Part shown: positions 9,185 through 17,885 of the stretch, piece by piece
How positions within the stretch are numbered: the stretch's first letter is position 1
How the letters are laid out: each line of letters begins with the position of its first letter
NCBI GenBank assembly: GCA_009838515.1
Contig: VXRL01000003.1
Location: 1 to 64,000 of the forward strand
Direction: 5' to 3'
Length of the DNA: 64,000 nt
DNA from: Terriglobia bacterium
Lineage (GTDB): Bacteria; Acidobacteriota; Terriglobia; Bryobacterales; UBA6623
Program-made: the position numbers and the translations under genes
Notes under the pieces: generated by a model
The model's database searches: none
What the model was told of the DNA's origin: nothing
The model's input: only the letters and a program-made list of their open reading frames with translations

Positions 9185-11133
9185 ACCTTGGTCAGCTCGA
9201 TTACGCCGTTGGCCTTGTCGAGCCGTTCCACCCGGAAGGTGTGGATTGAACCAGATGTCAGCGGTTCCTGCTCGGCGCTCGCCTCTGATGCTTCTGGATC
9301 TTGTCCGCCGCCGTCAGATCCCTTCCAGGCAGATTCCAGCATGCTCTTCAGTGAGCCTAGGTCCGAAGTCTGCCCAAGTGCGACGCTTTTCTTGGAAGCG
9401 CTCTTCGGCTTGATCAAGCAGACACCTGTCACGCCGTCGCCGATCTCCACGGTTGCTTTGCCAGCCTCGACCTTGGCGATCCGCCCGGTCAGGATCTCGC
9501 CGACTGCCATCTGAGACATGGCTGATTCGACCTCGGTCGGTTCGAGTTGCTTCATCCCGACCCTGAGCTTCCGGTTCTCAAGATTGATTTCCAAGATCTT
9601 TACCCGGACATCCTGCCCCTCCCGAAGCATTTCAGCCGGGCTGTTCAGTCGCCGGTCGGAGGTGATGTCCGAAATGTGAAGCAGGGCATCCACGCCCTCG
9701 GCAATGTTCACGAACGCGCCGAAATGCATGATCTTGCGCACCGTGCCGGTCGTGACGCTGTTCACTGGGTGCTCGTCCGGCAGTTTCTTCCAAGGGTCGC
9801 CAAGAGCCTCCTTGAGGCTCAGGCCGATTCGCTTGCGCTTGACGTCTACGTTCTTGACGAGCACCTTGACTACATCGCCGACCCGGACAAGTTCGCTCGG
9901 ATGCCTGACCCGCTGGGTGTACGACAGGTCCGAGATCCGAACCAAGCCTTCCACCCCGGGGAGCACTTCGACAAATGCCCCGAATTCCTTTAGCTTCGTC
10001 ACCGTGCCCTCGATGGTTTCGTCGACGAAGATGCGCTCGGCAACCTGGCTCCACGGCTCCGGCAGTGTCTGTTTCAGTCCGACGCCGACCTTTTGCGAGG
10101 CACGGTCGATCTTGAGGATCTTGACTTGGATCTTCTGACCCACGTGAAGCTCGTCGGCGGGCGTCTTGATGTGGCGCCACGCGATGTCGCTGATGTGCAA
10201 CAGGCCATCGATCCCTCCGATGTCCACGAAGGCTCCGAATTCGCGCAGGCTGCGGACCGTGCCGGGCACCGTCTCGCCGAGGCTGAGATTGGCTATGGCC
10301 TCTTCGCGCGAGCGGTGGCGTTCCTCGTTCAGCACGGCTCGCCGGTCGAGCACGACGTTGCGGTCGGCTTCGTCGAACTGGACGATGCGCGCGCGGATTT
10401 CTTGGCCCACCAGCGCCTGGAGGCCTTCGTCGCTTCTCTCGCCCGAGCGTGACGCGGGCATGAACCCGCGGACGCCCACGTCTACGGACAGTCCGCCCTT
10501 GGTGATGCCAATGACCTTGCCGAGAACTGCGCTGCCGGAATTGAAGGCGGCCTCGAGTTGAAACCAGCTGCTCGGTCGCTGAGTCTGCAGGCTGCTCAGC
10601 TGCAGGTAGCCTTGATGCGACTGGCCGGTAACGACGACTTCGATCGAGTCGCCGACTTCGGGCTGTTCGCCCGACTGCTTGCTGGGCTCGAACGGGAGGA
10701 ACGCCTCGGCCTTCTGGCCGATATCGACGAAGACGCCGTCGTGGCGCTTGCTCACGACTGTGCCGCGGAGCAGTTCCTTGGCGGTCTCGGGTTGCTCGGC
10801 CGGCTCGGCGTCCGAAGTCTTGACGATTTGGTCGTAACCGACATCCTCGGGAATCTCGATCTCGTCATCGTCTTCCAAGAAGTCGTCGTCTGCGGGTTCG
10901 CCGGGCATCGCCGGCATGGCTGGCGTGCTTGGATGCTGCGGGCTGGCCGCGCTCTCCTGTTGGTCCTCCGGCTGCGGAGCGACCGGGGCCGCGCTCCGGT
11001 CGGCAGCGGCCGGCCGCACTTCCGCCTCGATGCCGTCGCTTGGCGGCTCTGGCAACGCCGGCGCCGGACCATCTTCGGCGGAGCTGCTAGGCAACTCTGG
11101 GACGTCCGAATTCACTCTCTTCTCCAAGAACAT
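9181..11133 (-). CDS. rpsA: S1 RNA-binding domain protein (30S ribosomal protein S1-like)
   Basis: A 650-aa protein. Residues 1-115 are a low-complexity Pro/Ala/acidic extension. Then come six S1 OB folds: GTVVSKRHDGVFVDIG, GKVIGITKGGLSVDVG, GTVRSLREFGAFVDIG, GTVTKLKEFGAFVEVL and GTVRKIMHFGAFVNIA are clear, and the sixth (GRIAKVEAGKATVEIG) is degenerate. The repeat FGAFVxI...GLLHISDI is the classic S1 core. S1 docks mRNA on the 30S subunit. The acidic extension is unusual compared with the E. coli protein and may be lineage specific. ATG start at 11133. It is convergent with the NodT-like gene, sharing the CTAG stop. Confidence 0.88.
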   Translation of the reverse strand: MFLEKRVNSDVPELPSSSAEDGPAPALPEPPSDGIEAEVRPAAADRSAAPVAPQPEDQQESAASPQHPSTPAMPAMPGEPADDDFLEDDDEIEIPEDVGYDQIVKTSDAEPAEQPETAKELLRGTVVSKRHDGVFVDIGQKAEAFLPFEPSKQSGEQPEVGDSIEVVVTGQSHQGYLQLSSLQTQRPSSWFQLEAAFNSGSAVLGKVIGITKGGLSVDVGVRGFMPASRSGERSDEGLQALVGQEIRARIVQFDEADRNVVLDRRAVLNEERHRSREEAIANLSLGETVPGTVRSLREFGAFVDIGGIDGLLHISDIAWRHIKTPADELHVGQKIQVKILKIDRASQKVGVGLKQTLPEPWSQVAERIFVDETIEGTVTKLKEFGAFVEVLPGVEGLVRISDLSYTQRVRHPSELVRVGDVVKVLVKNVDVKRKRIGLSLKEALGDPWKKLPDEHPVNSVTTGTVRKIMHFGAFVNIAEGVDALLHISDITSDRRLNSPAEMLREGQDVRVKILEINLENRKLRVGMKQLEPTEVESAMSQMAVGEILTGRIAKVEAGKATVEIGDGVTGVCLIKPKSASKKSVALGQTSDLGSLKSMLESAWKGSDGGGQDPEASEASAEQEPLTSGSIHTFRVERLDKANGVIELTKV

Positions 11134-11278
11134 TCATTGTTCCACAATCTAGGGTGGCCATCACCGGCGCTCGCGGGCCCGCGTCAAGCACGCTGCCGCC
11201 TCCGTCCGGTCGACGCGGCCGCTAGGCCTCCCGCCGCGGCGCCGCTCAAATTTGCATGATCTCGCGGTACGTAGTGGC

Positions 11279-12565
11279 TCAGAGCCAAGACTCGAATGCC
11301 GCCTTGCCGGCATAAGTGGCACGCGATCCGAGGTCGGACTCGATCTCCAGCAGGCGGTTATACTTCGCGACGCGGTCGCTGCGACAGGTGGATCCGGTCT
11401 TGATCTGGCCGCCGCCGCAGGCGACCGCTAGGTCTGCGATGGTCGTGTCCGATGTCTCGCCTGATCGGTGCGAGATGATGAAGGTGTAGTCGTTGTCGCG
11501 CGCGAGTTGGATGCAATCCAGCGTTTCGGTGACGGTGCCGATCTGATTGAGCTTGATCAGAATCGAGTTGCCCAGCCCGTCAGAGATCCCGGATCGGAAT
11601 ATGCGTGGATTGGTCACGAAGAGATCGTCGCCGACGAGCTGCAGCTGGTTGGCTAGCCGCTCGGTGCCGACTCTCCAGCCATCGTGATCGACCTCCGAGA
11701 AACCGTCCTCTAGCGAGATCAACGGATACTTGGCGGACCAGTCGGACCACATCGAGGCCATTTCGTCCGCATTGCGGCGACTGCCGTCGGATTGGTCAAA
11801 GACGTATTCTCCGCCGGTGCAGAACTCGCTCGCGGCGGCGTCAAGGCCGATGAACATCTCCGCTCCCGGCTTGTAGCCTGCCTTGGAAATGGCATCCACC
11901 AACAGTTCCATCGGTTCTTCGTTCGACTTCAGTTCCGGCGCGAACCCGCCCTCGTCGCCCACTGCCGTGCCGTAGCCCTTGGACTTGAGAATGCCCTTCA
12001 GGGCGTGGAAGGTCTCGGTCGCAGCCCGCAATGCCTCTGAGAAGGTGCCGAGCCCGATCGGCAGGATCATGAACTCTTGAATGTCGACGTTGTTATCGGC
12101 GTGCTGGCCGCCGTTCATGATGTTGAACATCGGCACCGGGAGCGTGTAATGGTCGCGTTCGGCGAGCCTTTGATACAGCGGCTGGCCCTGCTCGGCGGAC
12201 ATGGCATGAGCCACGGCCATCGACACGCCCAGAACCGCGTTCGCGCCCAAGCGGCCCTTGTTGCCAGTGCCGTCCAAGGCGATCAGCCTCGCGTCGACCG
12301 CACGCTGGTCCGCGGCTTCGAAGCCCCGTAGCTCGGCCAGGATCTCGCCGTTGACATTGTTCCGGGCGTTGAGGACCCCCTTGCCTGCGTAGCGTCCCCC
12401 GTCTCCATCCCGCAATTCGACCGCTTCATTGATGCCCGTGGACGCACCCGAAGGAACCCGTGCGGAGCCCTTGGCGCCGGACGCTAGTTCGGCAGTGACC
12501 TGGAGCGTGGGGTTGCCCCGGGAGTCCAAGATTTCCAGGGCCCTCAGGCCGGTGATGGCTGACAT
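11279..12565 (-). CDS. eno: Enolase (phosphopyruvate hydratase)
   Basis: Glycolytic enzyme of 428 aa, 2-phosphoglycerate to phosphoenolpyruvate. It starts [20 protein letters not shown], the conserved N-terminus; GAIVMG-type loop residues appear as [18 protein letters not shown], and the metal-binding and catalytic region includes [24 protein letters not shown] and [14 protein letters not shown]. The C-terminal [18 protein letters not shown] is diagnostic. The start at 12565 is set by homology and by GAGGAAG 8 nt upstream; the open frame continues upstream but that part is not enolase-like. A TATTTT hexamer further upstream is a possible -10 box. Near-certain identification. Confidence 0.98.
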   Translation of the reverse strand: MSAITGLRALEILDSRGNPTLQVTAELASGAKGSARVPSGASTGINEAVELRDGDGGRYAGKGVLNARNNVNGEILAELRGFEAADQRAVDARLIALDGTGNKGRLGANAVLGVSMAVAHAMSAEQGQPLYQRLAERDHYTLPVPMFNIMNGGQHADNNVDIQEFMILPIGLGTFSEALRAATETFHALKGILKSKGYGTAVGDEGGFAPELKSNEEPMELLVDAISKAGYKPGAEMFIGLDAAASEFCTGGEYVFDQSDGSRRNADEMASMWSDWSAKYPLISLEDGFSEVDHDGWRVGTERLANQLQLVGDDLFVTNPRIFRSGISDGLGNSILIKLNQIGTVTETLDCIQLARDNDYTFIISHRSGETSDTTIADLAVACGGGQIKTGSTCRSDRVAKYNRLLEIESDLGSRATYAGKAAFESWL

Positions 12566-12843
12566 TGATCTTCCTCGCGTGGAAAATAGCAGAGCCCAGG
12601 CAGAGCTCGGCAAGGTGCGCTCCGGACGGCCTCGTCCGGCAACTCGAACTCCAAGCGTAGCACGGTGTCCGCGACGTCTTCGGCTGTTCGGACGCATGCT
12701 CCTGTCACCCCTGGCCCGGCCATCGCCAGTGCTCGGGCCGAACCTTCCGGTCCGCGATCCAGCGCCGTTGCGGCAGTAGCGTTTCGGTCATCCCCTAGTG
12801 GGTTGGTCGCGGCCTCGCGGACTCCTCGGAGACCTTGCCCTGA

Positions 12844-12849
12844 TAAGAT
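12844..12849 (+). promoter_or_regulatory. -10-like TAAGAT, leaderless position for ribB
   Basis: TAAGAT ends 6 nt before the GTG start at 12856 and no Shine-Dalgarno is present, the geometry of a leaderless promoter. One of a series in this window. Confidence 0.4.
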
Positions 12850-12855
12850 CGAACC

Positions 12856-14010
12856 GTGGCCTTCGTATCTGTCGAAGAGGCTCTGGAGGAGTTGCGCCAA
12901 GGACGACTGATCGTAGTAGTCGACGATTCCGACCGCGAGAACGAGGGAGATCTCACTGTCTGTGCCGAGCACGCGACCCCGGAGGCAATCAACTTCATGG
13001 CCACCCACGGCCGGGGCCTGATCTGCTTGGCCCTGACCGAGCAGCGTCTCGACCACCTCGCAATCCCGCTCGTTTCGCAGCGGAACACTTCGATGTTCGG
13101 GACCGCCTTCAGCGAGCCGATCGATGCTGCGGAAGGGGTGACCACCGGCATTTCGGCGGCGGACAGGGCTCACACCATCCGGGTGGCCATCGATCCCGCC
13201 ACGCGAGCAATCGACCTGGCCCGCCCAGGGCACGTCCAGACCTTGCGCGCCCGACGCGGGGGCGTCTTGGTCAGGGCCGGCCAGACGGAAGCTGCGGTGG
13301 ACTTGGCCCGCTTGGCGGGCCTGATCCCGGCTGGAGTGATCTGCGAAGTCATGAAGGACGACGGCACCATGGCCCGCGTGCCCGACTTGCTCGGTTTTTG
13401 CAAGACGCACGATCTGAAGATGCTGACCGTGGCGAGCCTGATCCGCTATCGGCTCGAGCACGAGACGTGCGTGCACCGGGTTGGCCGCGGTGTGATCGAC
13501 ACCGAGTTCGGCGAGTTCCGCGTCTTCGCCTACGGCACTGACCTCGATGACGAGGTGCATCTGGCGCTCGTCATGGGTGACGTCAAGTCTGCCGAATCCG
13601 CGTTGGTTCGGATGCACTCCCATGACCTCTTCGGCGATGTGTTCGGTTCGAAGGCCAATCCCGGCTATCGGCAGGTCCACGATTCGCTGAGGATGATTTC
13701 CGAAGAGGGCTGCGGCGCATTGGTTTACCTTCACCATCGGGCGCTTGGCTTCGGCTTGGAGGAGGTTCCCGGCGGAGGCGAGATCCGGCCGCATCCCCAG
13801 CTCGCTCCCGATACCACCGCCGGCCGCGGCTCGCGCTCGCAGTACCGCGTTGGGCTCGGGGCACAGATCCTCAAGGATCTCGGCTTGGAGCGAATCCGGC
13901 TGCTCACCAACAGGCCGCGCCGTGTAGCCGGACTGGAGGGCTTCGGGATCCAGATCGTCGAACAGTTGCCGATCCGCCCTGCCTCCACGCGCGTCCGCGC
14001 CAAGGCCTAG
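12856..14010 (+). CDS. ribB: 3,4-dihydroxy-2-butanone-4-phosphate synthase with degenerate GTP cyclohydrolase II-like half
   Basis: A 384-aa RibBA-type fusion. Residues about 1-200 are an intact-looking RibB domain (ribulose 5-phosphate to dihydroxybutanone phosphate, riboflavin pathway): VVVDDSDRENEGDL acidic loop, TTGISAADRAHTI, ARPGHVQTLRA, GQTEAAVDLARLAGL, DDGTMARVPDL. Residues about 205-384 have the RibA fold but not its active site: where RibA has the zinc motif Cx2GDxFxSxRCDC, this protein has HDLFGDVFGSKANPG, with all three Cys lost. The GRGIGL segment reads RALGFGL and the DxR before the catalytic Tyr is changed (SRSQY). Inference: only the RibB activity remains. Convergent with the TPR gene, sharing CTAG at 14007-14010 as stop for both. 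Confidence 0.93.
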   Translation: MAFVSVEEALEELRQGRLIVVVDDSDRENEGDLTVCAEHATPEAINFMATHGRGLICLALTEQRLDHLAIPLVSQRNTSMFGTAFSEPIDAAEGVTTGISAADRAHTIRVAIDPATRAIDLARPGHVQTLRARRGGVLVRAGQTEAAVDLARLAGLIPAGVICEVMKDDGTMARVPDLLGFCKTHDLKMLTVASLIRYRLEHETCVHRVGRGVIDTEFGEFRVFAYGTDLDDEVHLALVMGDVKSAESALVRMHSHDLFGDVFGSKANPGYRQVHDSLRMISEEGCGALVYLHHRALGFGLEEVPGGGEIRPHPQLAPDTTAGRGSRSQYRVGLGAQILKDLGLERIRLLTNRPRRVAGLEGFGIQIVEQLPIRPASTRVRAKA

Positions 14011-15296
14011 GGTGTCACGCCGACCCCGGCGAACCCTTCCGGCAGGCCCCCGGCCCGCATTGCTTGCCGCTCCCGCTCGGCGATCTGTCTATGCAGTTCG
14101 CGCTCGCGCTTGGCCTCGCTAGCCTTGCCCAAGCGCTGGTATACGCGGGCTAGGCGGTAGTGAGGCTTGGACGAGTCGGGGTTGAGCGCGACTGCCCGCT
14201 CGAGATGTTTCTCGGCCTCTGGAAAGTCACGCTTCTTCTCGAGCAGCACGCCCAGCTCATAGTGCGATTCCCAGTACTCCTCGTTGCGCTCGAGTGACTC
14301 GCGCAGCAGGGATTCGATCTCGGCCATGGCAGCCTCATCCTTGCTCGCGCCCAACTTGGCCAGCAGGGCCTGTCCGTACAAGAACGGCCCGAAATGGTTC
14401 TTGGAGTGGTCGCTGTGGAACACTTTCATCCGCTCCACGATTTCCTCCATGCGGTCCGAGGCGTGCTGTAGCAAGCGTCCGAGGAAGGCGTGCGGCTGCT
14501 GGAGTCCCGGGGCGAGCGCGGCGGCACGCAGGAAGTGGTCCACGGAATCCCTGAAGCTCCGCTGGCCGTAATCGGCGATACCAAGGCCGATTTCCAGCGC
14601 CGCGCTCTTGTCGAAGTACTTGCGGCCTGCTTGAAACGCGGCTTTGGCGGACGCGAAGTCTTGCTGCCGCAAGTGAAAATAGCCTAGATCGTAGTGCAGC
14701 GATTCCTCGTAGGGCTCCTGCTCGACCGCCAGCTGCAGGTGATCCAGCCCTTTCTCGAGGTTGCCGGACATCGTGTAGGCCTTGCCGAGGGCATTGTGCA
14801 CGGAAGCCGACTCCCCTTGTTGGAGGGCAGCCTCGCCGACCTCGGCTGCGCGCCTCGGCATTTCCGCCTGCAAGTAGAGCGAGACGGTCCGCAGATAGGC
14901 ATCGAGGTTCTGTTTCGAATGGCGTGCGAACTTCTCTTCCCACGCCGCCGCCTCGGCCCAGTTGCGGTAGTTGGAGTGAAACATGGACAGCGCATGCTGA
15001 ATGAGCGGATCTTCGCCCCCAAGGCGGGCCGCCTCGGAGGCATGCCTCGAAGCCTGCGTGTGCAGGTTGAGCATGGAATACGTCTGCGCGAGCCCGATCC
15101 AGCCGCGCGGCTCGGCGGGATCTTTCTCTACGGCCCGCTCGAGGTACTCTTGGGCGGTCGGCAGATCGCGTGCCTGCAGCGCCATTAGGCCCCGGCGGAC
15201 GAACTCCTCCGCCGGGGGCCCGTCTTCCTGCGCGCTGACGGCGAACGCACCTAGAGTCAGTGTCGCAGCGGCCAGCCCCAGACGAATCGATACCAC
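14007..15296 (-). CDS. Exported TPR-repeat protein
   Basis: A 429-aa protein with a Sec signal peptide (about residues 1-22, ending VSA-QE). Tandem tetratricopeptide repeats fill the rest: units near residues 33-66, 67-99, 165-198, 199-232, 305-345 and 355-395, with the A-x3-Y/L-x8-A-x2-A/P spacing (for example AEKHLERAVALNPDSSKPHYRLARVYQRLGKASEAK). Such proteins scaffold protein-protein contacts in the periplasm; no catalytic motif is visible. GTG start at 15296 is preceded by TATAGT with 8 nt between and no ribosome-binding site, so the mRNA may be leaderless. Divergent from the sulfatase at 15373. Confidence 0.85.
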   Translation of the reverse strand: MVSIRLGLAAATLTLGAFAVSAQEDGPPAEEFVRRGLMALQARDLPTAQEYLERAVEKDPAEPRGWIGLAQTYSMLNLHTQASRHASEAARLGGEDPLIQHALSMFHSNYRNWAEAAAWEEKFARHSKQNLDAYLRTVSLYLQAEMPRRAAEVGEAALQQGESASVHNALGKAYTMSGNLEKGLDHLQLAVEQEPYEESLHYDLGYFHLRQQDFASAKAAFQAGRKYFDKSAALEIGLGIADYGQRSFRDSVDHFLRAAALAPGLQQPHAFLGRLLQHASDRMEEIVERMKVFHSDHSKNHFGPFLYGQALLAKLGASKDEAAMAEIESLLRESLERNEEYWESHYELGVLLEKKRDFPEAEKHLERAVALNPDSSKPHYRLARVYQRLGKASEAKRERELHRQIAERERQAMRAGGLPEGFAGVGVTP

Positions 15297-15304
15297 AGAA
15301 TTCC

Positions 15305-15310
15305 ACTATA
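15305..15310 (-). promoter_or_regulatory. -10-like TATAGT, leaderless position for the TPR gene
   Basis: On the minus strand TATAGT lies 8 nt before the GTG start at 15296 with no Shine-Dalgarno between. Confidence 0.4.
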
Positions 15311-15359
15311 GGGTTTCTTGGACTGCTGGGGAGGCACTCCGGCAGCGCGAGCGTTCGGC

Positions 15360-15365
15360 TAAACT
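15360..15365 (+). promoter_or_regulatory. -10-like TAAACT, leaderless position for the sulfatase gene
   Basis: TAAACT ends 7 nt before the ATG at 15373; no Shine-Dalgarno is present. It is divergent from the TPR gene promoter about 50 bp away. Confidence 0.4.
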
Positions 15366-15372
15366 GCTTTCG

Positions 15373-16920
15373 ATGACTTTACGCGCTCTGGTGTTGGTGG
15401 TTGCCTGCTTGACGGCTGCTGGCTGTTCGGGCCGATCTTCGTCCAGCCAGCCGAATATCCTGTTCGCGATCTGGGACGACGTCTCCTACCCGCATGTCTC
15501 CGCGGCGGGCTCCAAGATGGTGAACACGCCGGCCTTTGATCGGGTGGCGGCGGAAGGCGCGCTGTTTCGCAACGCCTACGCTCCGGCGCCGGGCTGCAGC
15601 CCCACGCGCGCGGCGTTCCTGACCGGCCGGCACATCTGGATGATCGAGCAGGCCGGCACCCATGCAAGCTCGTTTCCGGCGGCCTACGTCTCGTATCAGG
15701 ACCTGCTGGAAGAGGCTGGCTACGCAGTCGGCTACACGGGCAAGCCGTGGGGTCCGGGCCGCTGGGACAAGTCGGGAAGAACGCGCAATCCGGCAGGGCC
15801 TGCTTTCATGGAACAGACGCTGGACCCGCCTTATGGCGGAATCAGGGACTGGGACTATGCCGGCAACTTCGAGGCGTTCTTCGAGTCCAAGCAACCCGGT
15901 CGGCCGTTCAGTTTTTGGGTCGGCGGCAGCGAGGCGCACCGTCGCTTCGAGAAGGGCTCGTGGAAAGCTGCGGGCAAGCGCCTGGGAGACGCGGAGGTGC
16001 CGCCGTTCCTGCCGGACACGCCCGAAATTCGCGAGGACCTGCTCGACTATGCTGTCGAGATCGAATGGTTCGACTCGCACGTGGGCCGGATCCTGGACTT
16101 CCTCGCCGAACACGGAGAACTCGACAACACGCTGGTGATCTTTACTGCCGACAACGGAATGGCGTTTCCGCGAGCCAAGGCGAACCTGTACGACTACGGC
16201 ATCCACATGCCCCTGGCGGTGCGGTGGTCCGGACCGGGCCGCGGCGGCCGGACCATCGACGATCTGGTGCAGTTCGTGGACCTGACGGCGACGATCCTCG
16301 ATGTTGCCGGCGTGGCCCACCCGGGGGGAGCGAGCGCCCTGATAGGGCGGAGCATTCGCGACATCTTGGAGTCTCAAGAGGATGGCATGGTAGACCCGAG
16401 GCGCACGCGCGCGTATTCCGGGCGGGAGCGCCACTCGTCGTCGCGCTGGAACAATCTGACCTATCCTCAGCGATCGATGCGGACCCCTGAGCACCTGTAC
16501 ATCCGCAACTTCAAGCCCCAGCGTTGGCCAGCCGGCGCTCCGCAGAAGTACCGCGCCGACGGGCGCGGCTTGGAAGAGATGCACCAGGCGTATCACGACA
16601 TAGATGGTTCGCCGACGCTGACACGTCTAATCGAGGGTAGGGACGAGGACGGCATCGGGCACTATTTGGAACTCGCGGTGGGAAAGCGTCCCGCAGAGGA
16701 GCTGTTCGACCTTGCCGCCGATCCCGGCTGCCTAGACAACCTCGCCGCAGAGCCGGAGCACGCCGACTTGCTCAAGGCCTTGCGCAGCGAGCTTGACGCG
16801 TACTTGGTCAAGACCGGGGACGCGCGCGCCACAGGTAGCGGAGAGATATGGGACGAGTACGTCCGGTATTCTTCGATCCGGCAATTTCCGAAGCCACCCG
16901 ATGCAGGGTCGGACTACTAG
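15373..16920 (+). CDS. Sulfatase, lipoprotein (formylglycine type)
   Basis: A 515-aa alkaline-phosphatase-fold sulfatase. The signal peptide has lipobox LTAAGC (Cys18), so it is probably anchored in a membrane and faces the periplasm or outside. NILFAIWDD supplies the calcium-binding Asp pair. CSPTR at residues 75-79 is the C-x-P-x-R motif in which Cys is converted to formylglycine. FTADNG is the second metal-site motif. It hydrolyses sulfate esters, most likely on glycans, but the substrate cannot be read from sequence. The longer upstream frame from 15001 is an antisense extension across the TPR gene. No maturation enzyme (FGE or anSME) is encoded nearby. Confidence 0.93.
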   Translation: MTLRALVLVVACLTAAGCSGRSSSSQPNILFAIWDDVSYPHVSAAGSKMVNTPAFDRVAAEGALFRNAYAPAPGCSPTRAAFLTGRHIWMIEQAGTHASSFPAAYVSYQDLLEEAGYAVGYTGKPWGPGRWDKSGRTRNPAGPAFMEQTLDPPYGGIRDWDYAGNFEAFFESKQPGRPFSFWVGGSEAHRRFEKGSWKAAGKRLGDAEVPPFLPDTPEIREDLLDYAVEIEWFDSHVGRILDFLAEHGELDNTLVIFTADNGMAFPRAKANLYDYGIHMPLAVRWSGPGRGGRTIDDLVQFVDLTATILDVAGVAHPGGASALIGRSIRDILESQEDGMVDPRRTRAYSGRERHSSSRWNNLTYPQRSMRTPEHLYIRNFKPQRWPAGAPQKYRADGRGLEEMHQAYHDIDGSPTLTRLIEGRDEDGIGHYLELAVGKRPAEELFDLAADPGCLDNLAAEPEHADLLKALRSELDAYLVKTGDARATGSGEIWDEYVRYSSIRQFPKPPDAGSDY

Positions 16921-16968
16921 CGCTTGATTGCCTGCTGGAGGCTGTTCCGCTCGTAGTGTCGATTTCGC

Positions 16969-16989
16969 GCACGGCGCGCTCGCCTGTGC
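16969..16989 (+). terminator. Candidate hairpin after the sulfatase gene
   Basis: GCACGGCG and CGCC-T-GTGC flank a CGCT loop, giving an 8-bp GC-rich stem with one bulged T, 48 bp downstream of the sulfatase stop and between convergent genes. There is no U tract, so it is only a candidate. Confidence 0.3.
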
Positions 16990-17128
16990 TCGTCAGAATC
17001 CGCCTGGGAAAGGGTTGATGGACTGTACTGGACCTCTCAAGCAAGGCCGTGAGAGCCCCTGCGGAGATTACGCAGCGTGGCGGGGCCAGAGAGCGAGCTC
17101 GTCATCCTAGCGCTGCGAGAGAAGGCGT

Positions 17129-17815
17129 CTAGACCCAATACAGCAACCGGATCGCAGTCCTCAAGACGGGCCAGAATATCTCTCCAAATACGTACCACGC
17201 CAACACCAGGCCCAGGAACCCGAACGTGTGGTCCCTCGTGAGGTCGAACCATCGTCGCGCCGAGCTTTCCGGCACGAAGAGTGCAACCACCGTGTTCCCG
17301 TCAAGCGGGTGGACTGGCAGCAGGTTGAACGTCATCAGAAGCAGGTTCTGGGTGAACAAGATGCTGAGGAACTGAGCGATCGGGGCATAGTCGCCGCTGC
17401 CTTCGATCACGGCGAAGAACGTGATCGAAGCAGGGATGCTGAACACTCCCGCTGCGATTCCCAGATTGATCACGATAGCCGCCAGCAGGGCAAGTATCAG
17501 GTTCGCGCCGGGCCCTGCCAGTGCCATCCAGCCGGCCCTGCGCGGGTAGCGGTGCTCCCAAACCGGGCTGTACGGCGCTGAAGCCCATCCGAGCATCCAG
17601 TTGCTGAGGGCGAACGTGATCAGGGGGGCCGCGATGGTGCCGACCGGCTCCCTGCGCACGTGCGGGATGGGATTCAGCGTGACTTGGCCGCCGGCGGCAG
17701 CCGTGTCATCGCCGCCCCACAATGCGGCCAGCGCATGGGCGGCTTCGTGGCACGTGAGCGACAGCAGGAAGGCCACGTACCATAGGCCGCCAAGGGCCAG
17801 CATCTGAGGCTCCAT
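17129..17815 (-). CDS. Site-2 protease family (M50) membrane metallopeptidase
   Basis: A 228-aa polytopic membrane protein with the zinc-binding HExxH motif HEAAH at residues 23-27 inside the first membrane segment and the third ligand motif NLLPVHPLDG near residue 165 in a later segment. These are the hallmarks of intramembrane M50 proteases of the short Rv-type group. About five to six hydrophobic segments are visible. Substrate unknown; relatives cleave membrane-embedded regulators. The ATG start at 17815 lies 8 nt after TAAACT, with no ribosome-binding site. Convergent with the upstream sulfatase. Confidence 0.9.
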   Translation of the reverse strand: MEPQMLALGGLWYVAFLLSLTCHEAAHALAALWGGDDTAAAGGQVTLNPIPHVRREPVGTIAAPLITFALSNWMLGWASAPYSPVWEHRYPRRAGWMALAGPGANLILALLAAIVINLGIAAGVFSIPASITFFAVIEGSGDYAPIAQFLSILFTQNLLLMTFNLLPVHPLDGNTVVALFVPESSARRWFDLTRDHTFGFLGLVLAWYVFGEIFWPVLRTAIRLLYWV

Positions 17816-17823
17816 ATGAGGCC

Positions 17824-17829
17824 AGTTTA
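17824..17829 (-). promoter_or_regulatory. -10-like TAAACT, leaderless position for the M50 protease gene
   Basis: On the minus strand TAAACT lies 8 nt before ATG 17815 with no Shine-Dalgarno. Confidence 0.4.
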
Positions 17830-17885
17830 GCCAATCAACCCGGCTCGCCCGCCAAGCTTGGGGTTCCGATGGATGGGGTCCCTGC

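Noticed and set aside
12566..12855. FMN riboswitch ahead of ribB
   Set aside because: The conserved FMN-aptamer core was not found, and a leaderless-type -10 box abuts the start codon.
12544..13794. 416-aa minus-strand frame over ribB
   Set aside because: Shadow of the ribB gene; no recognisable domain.
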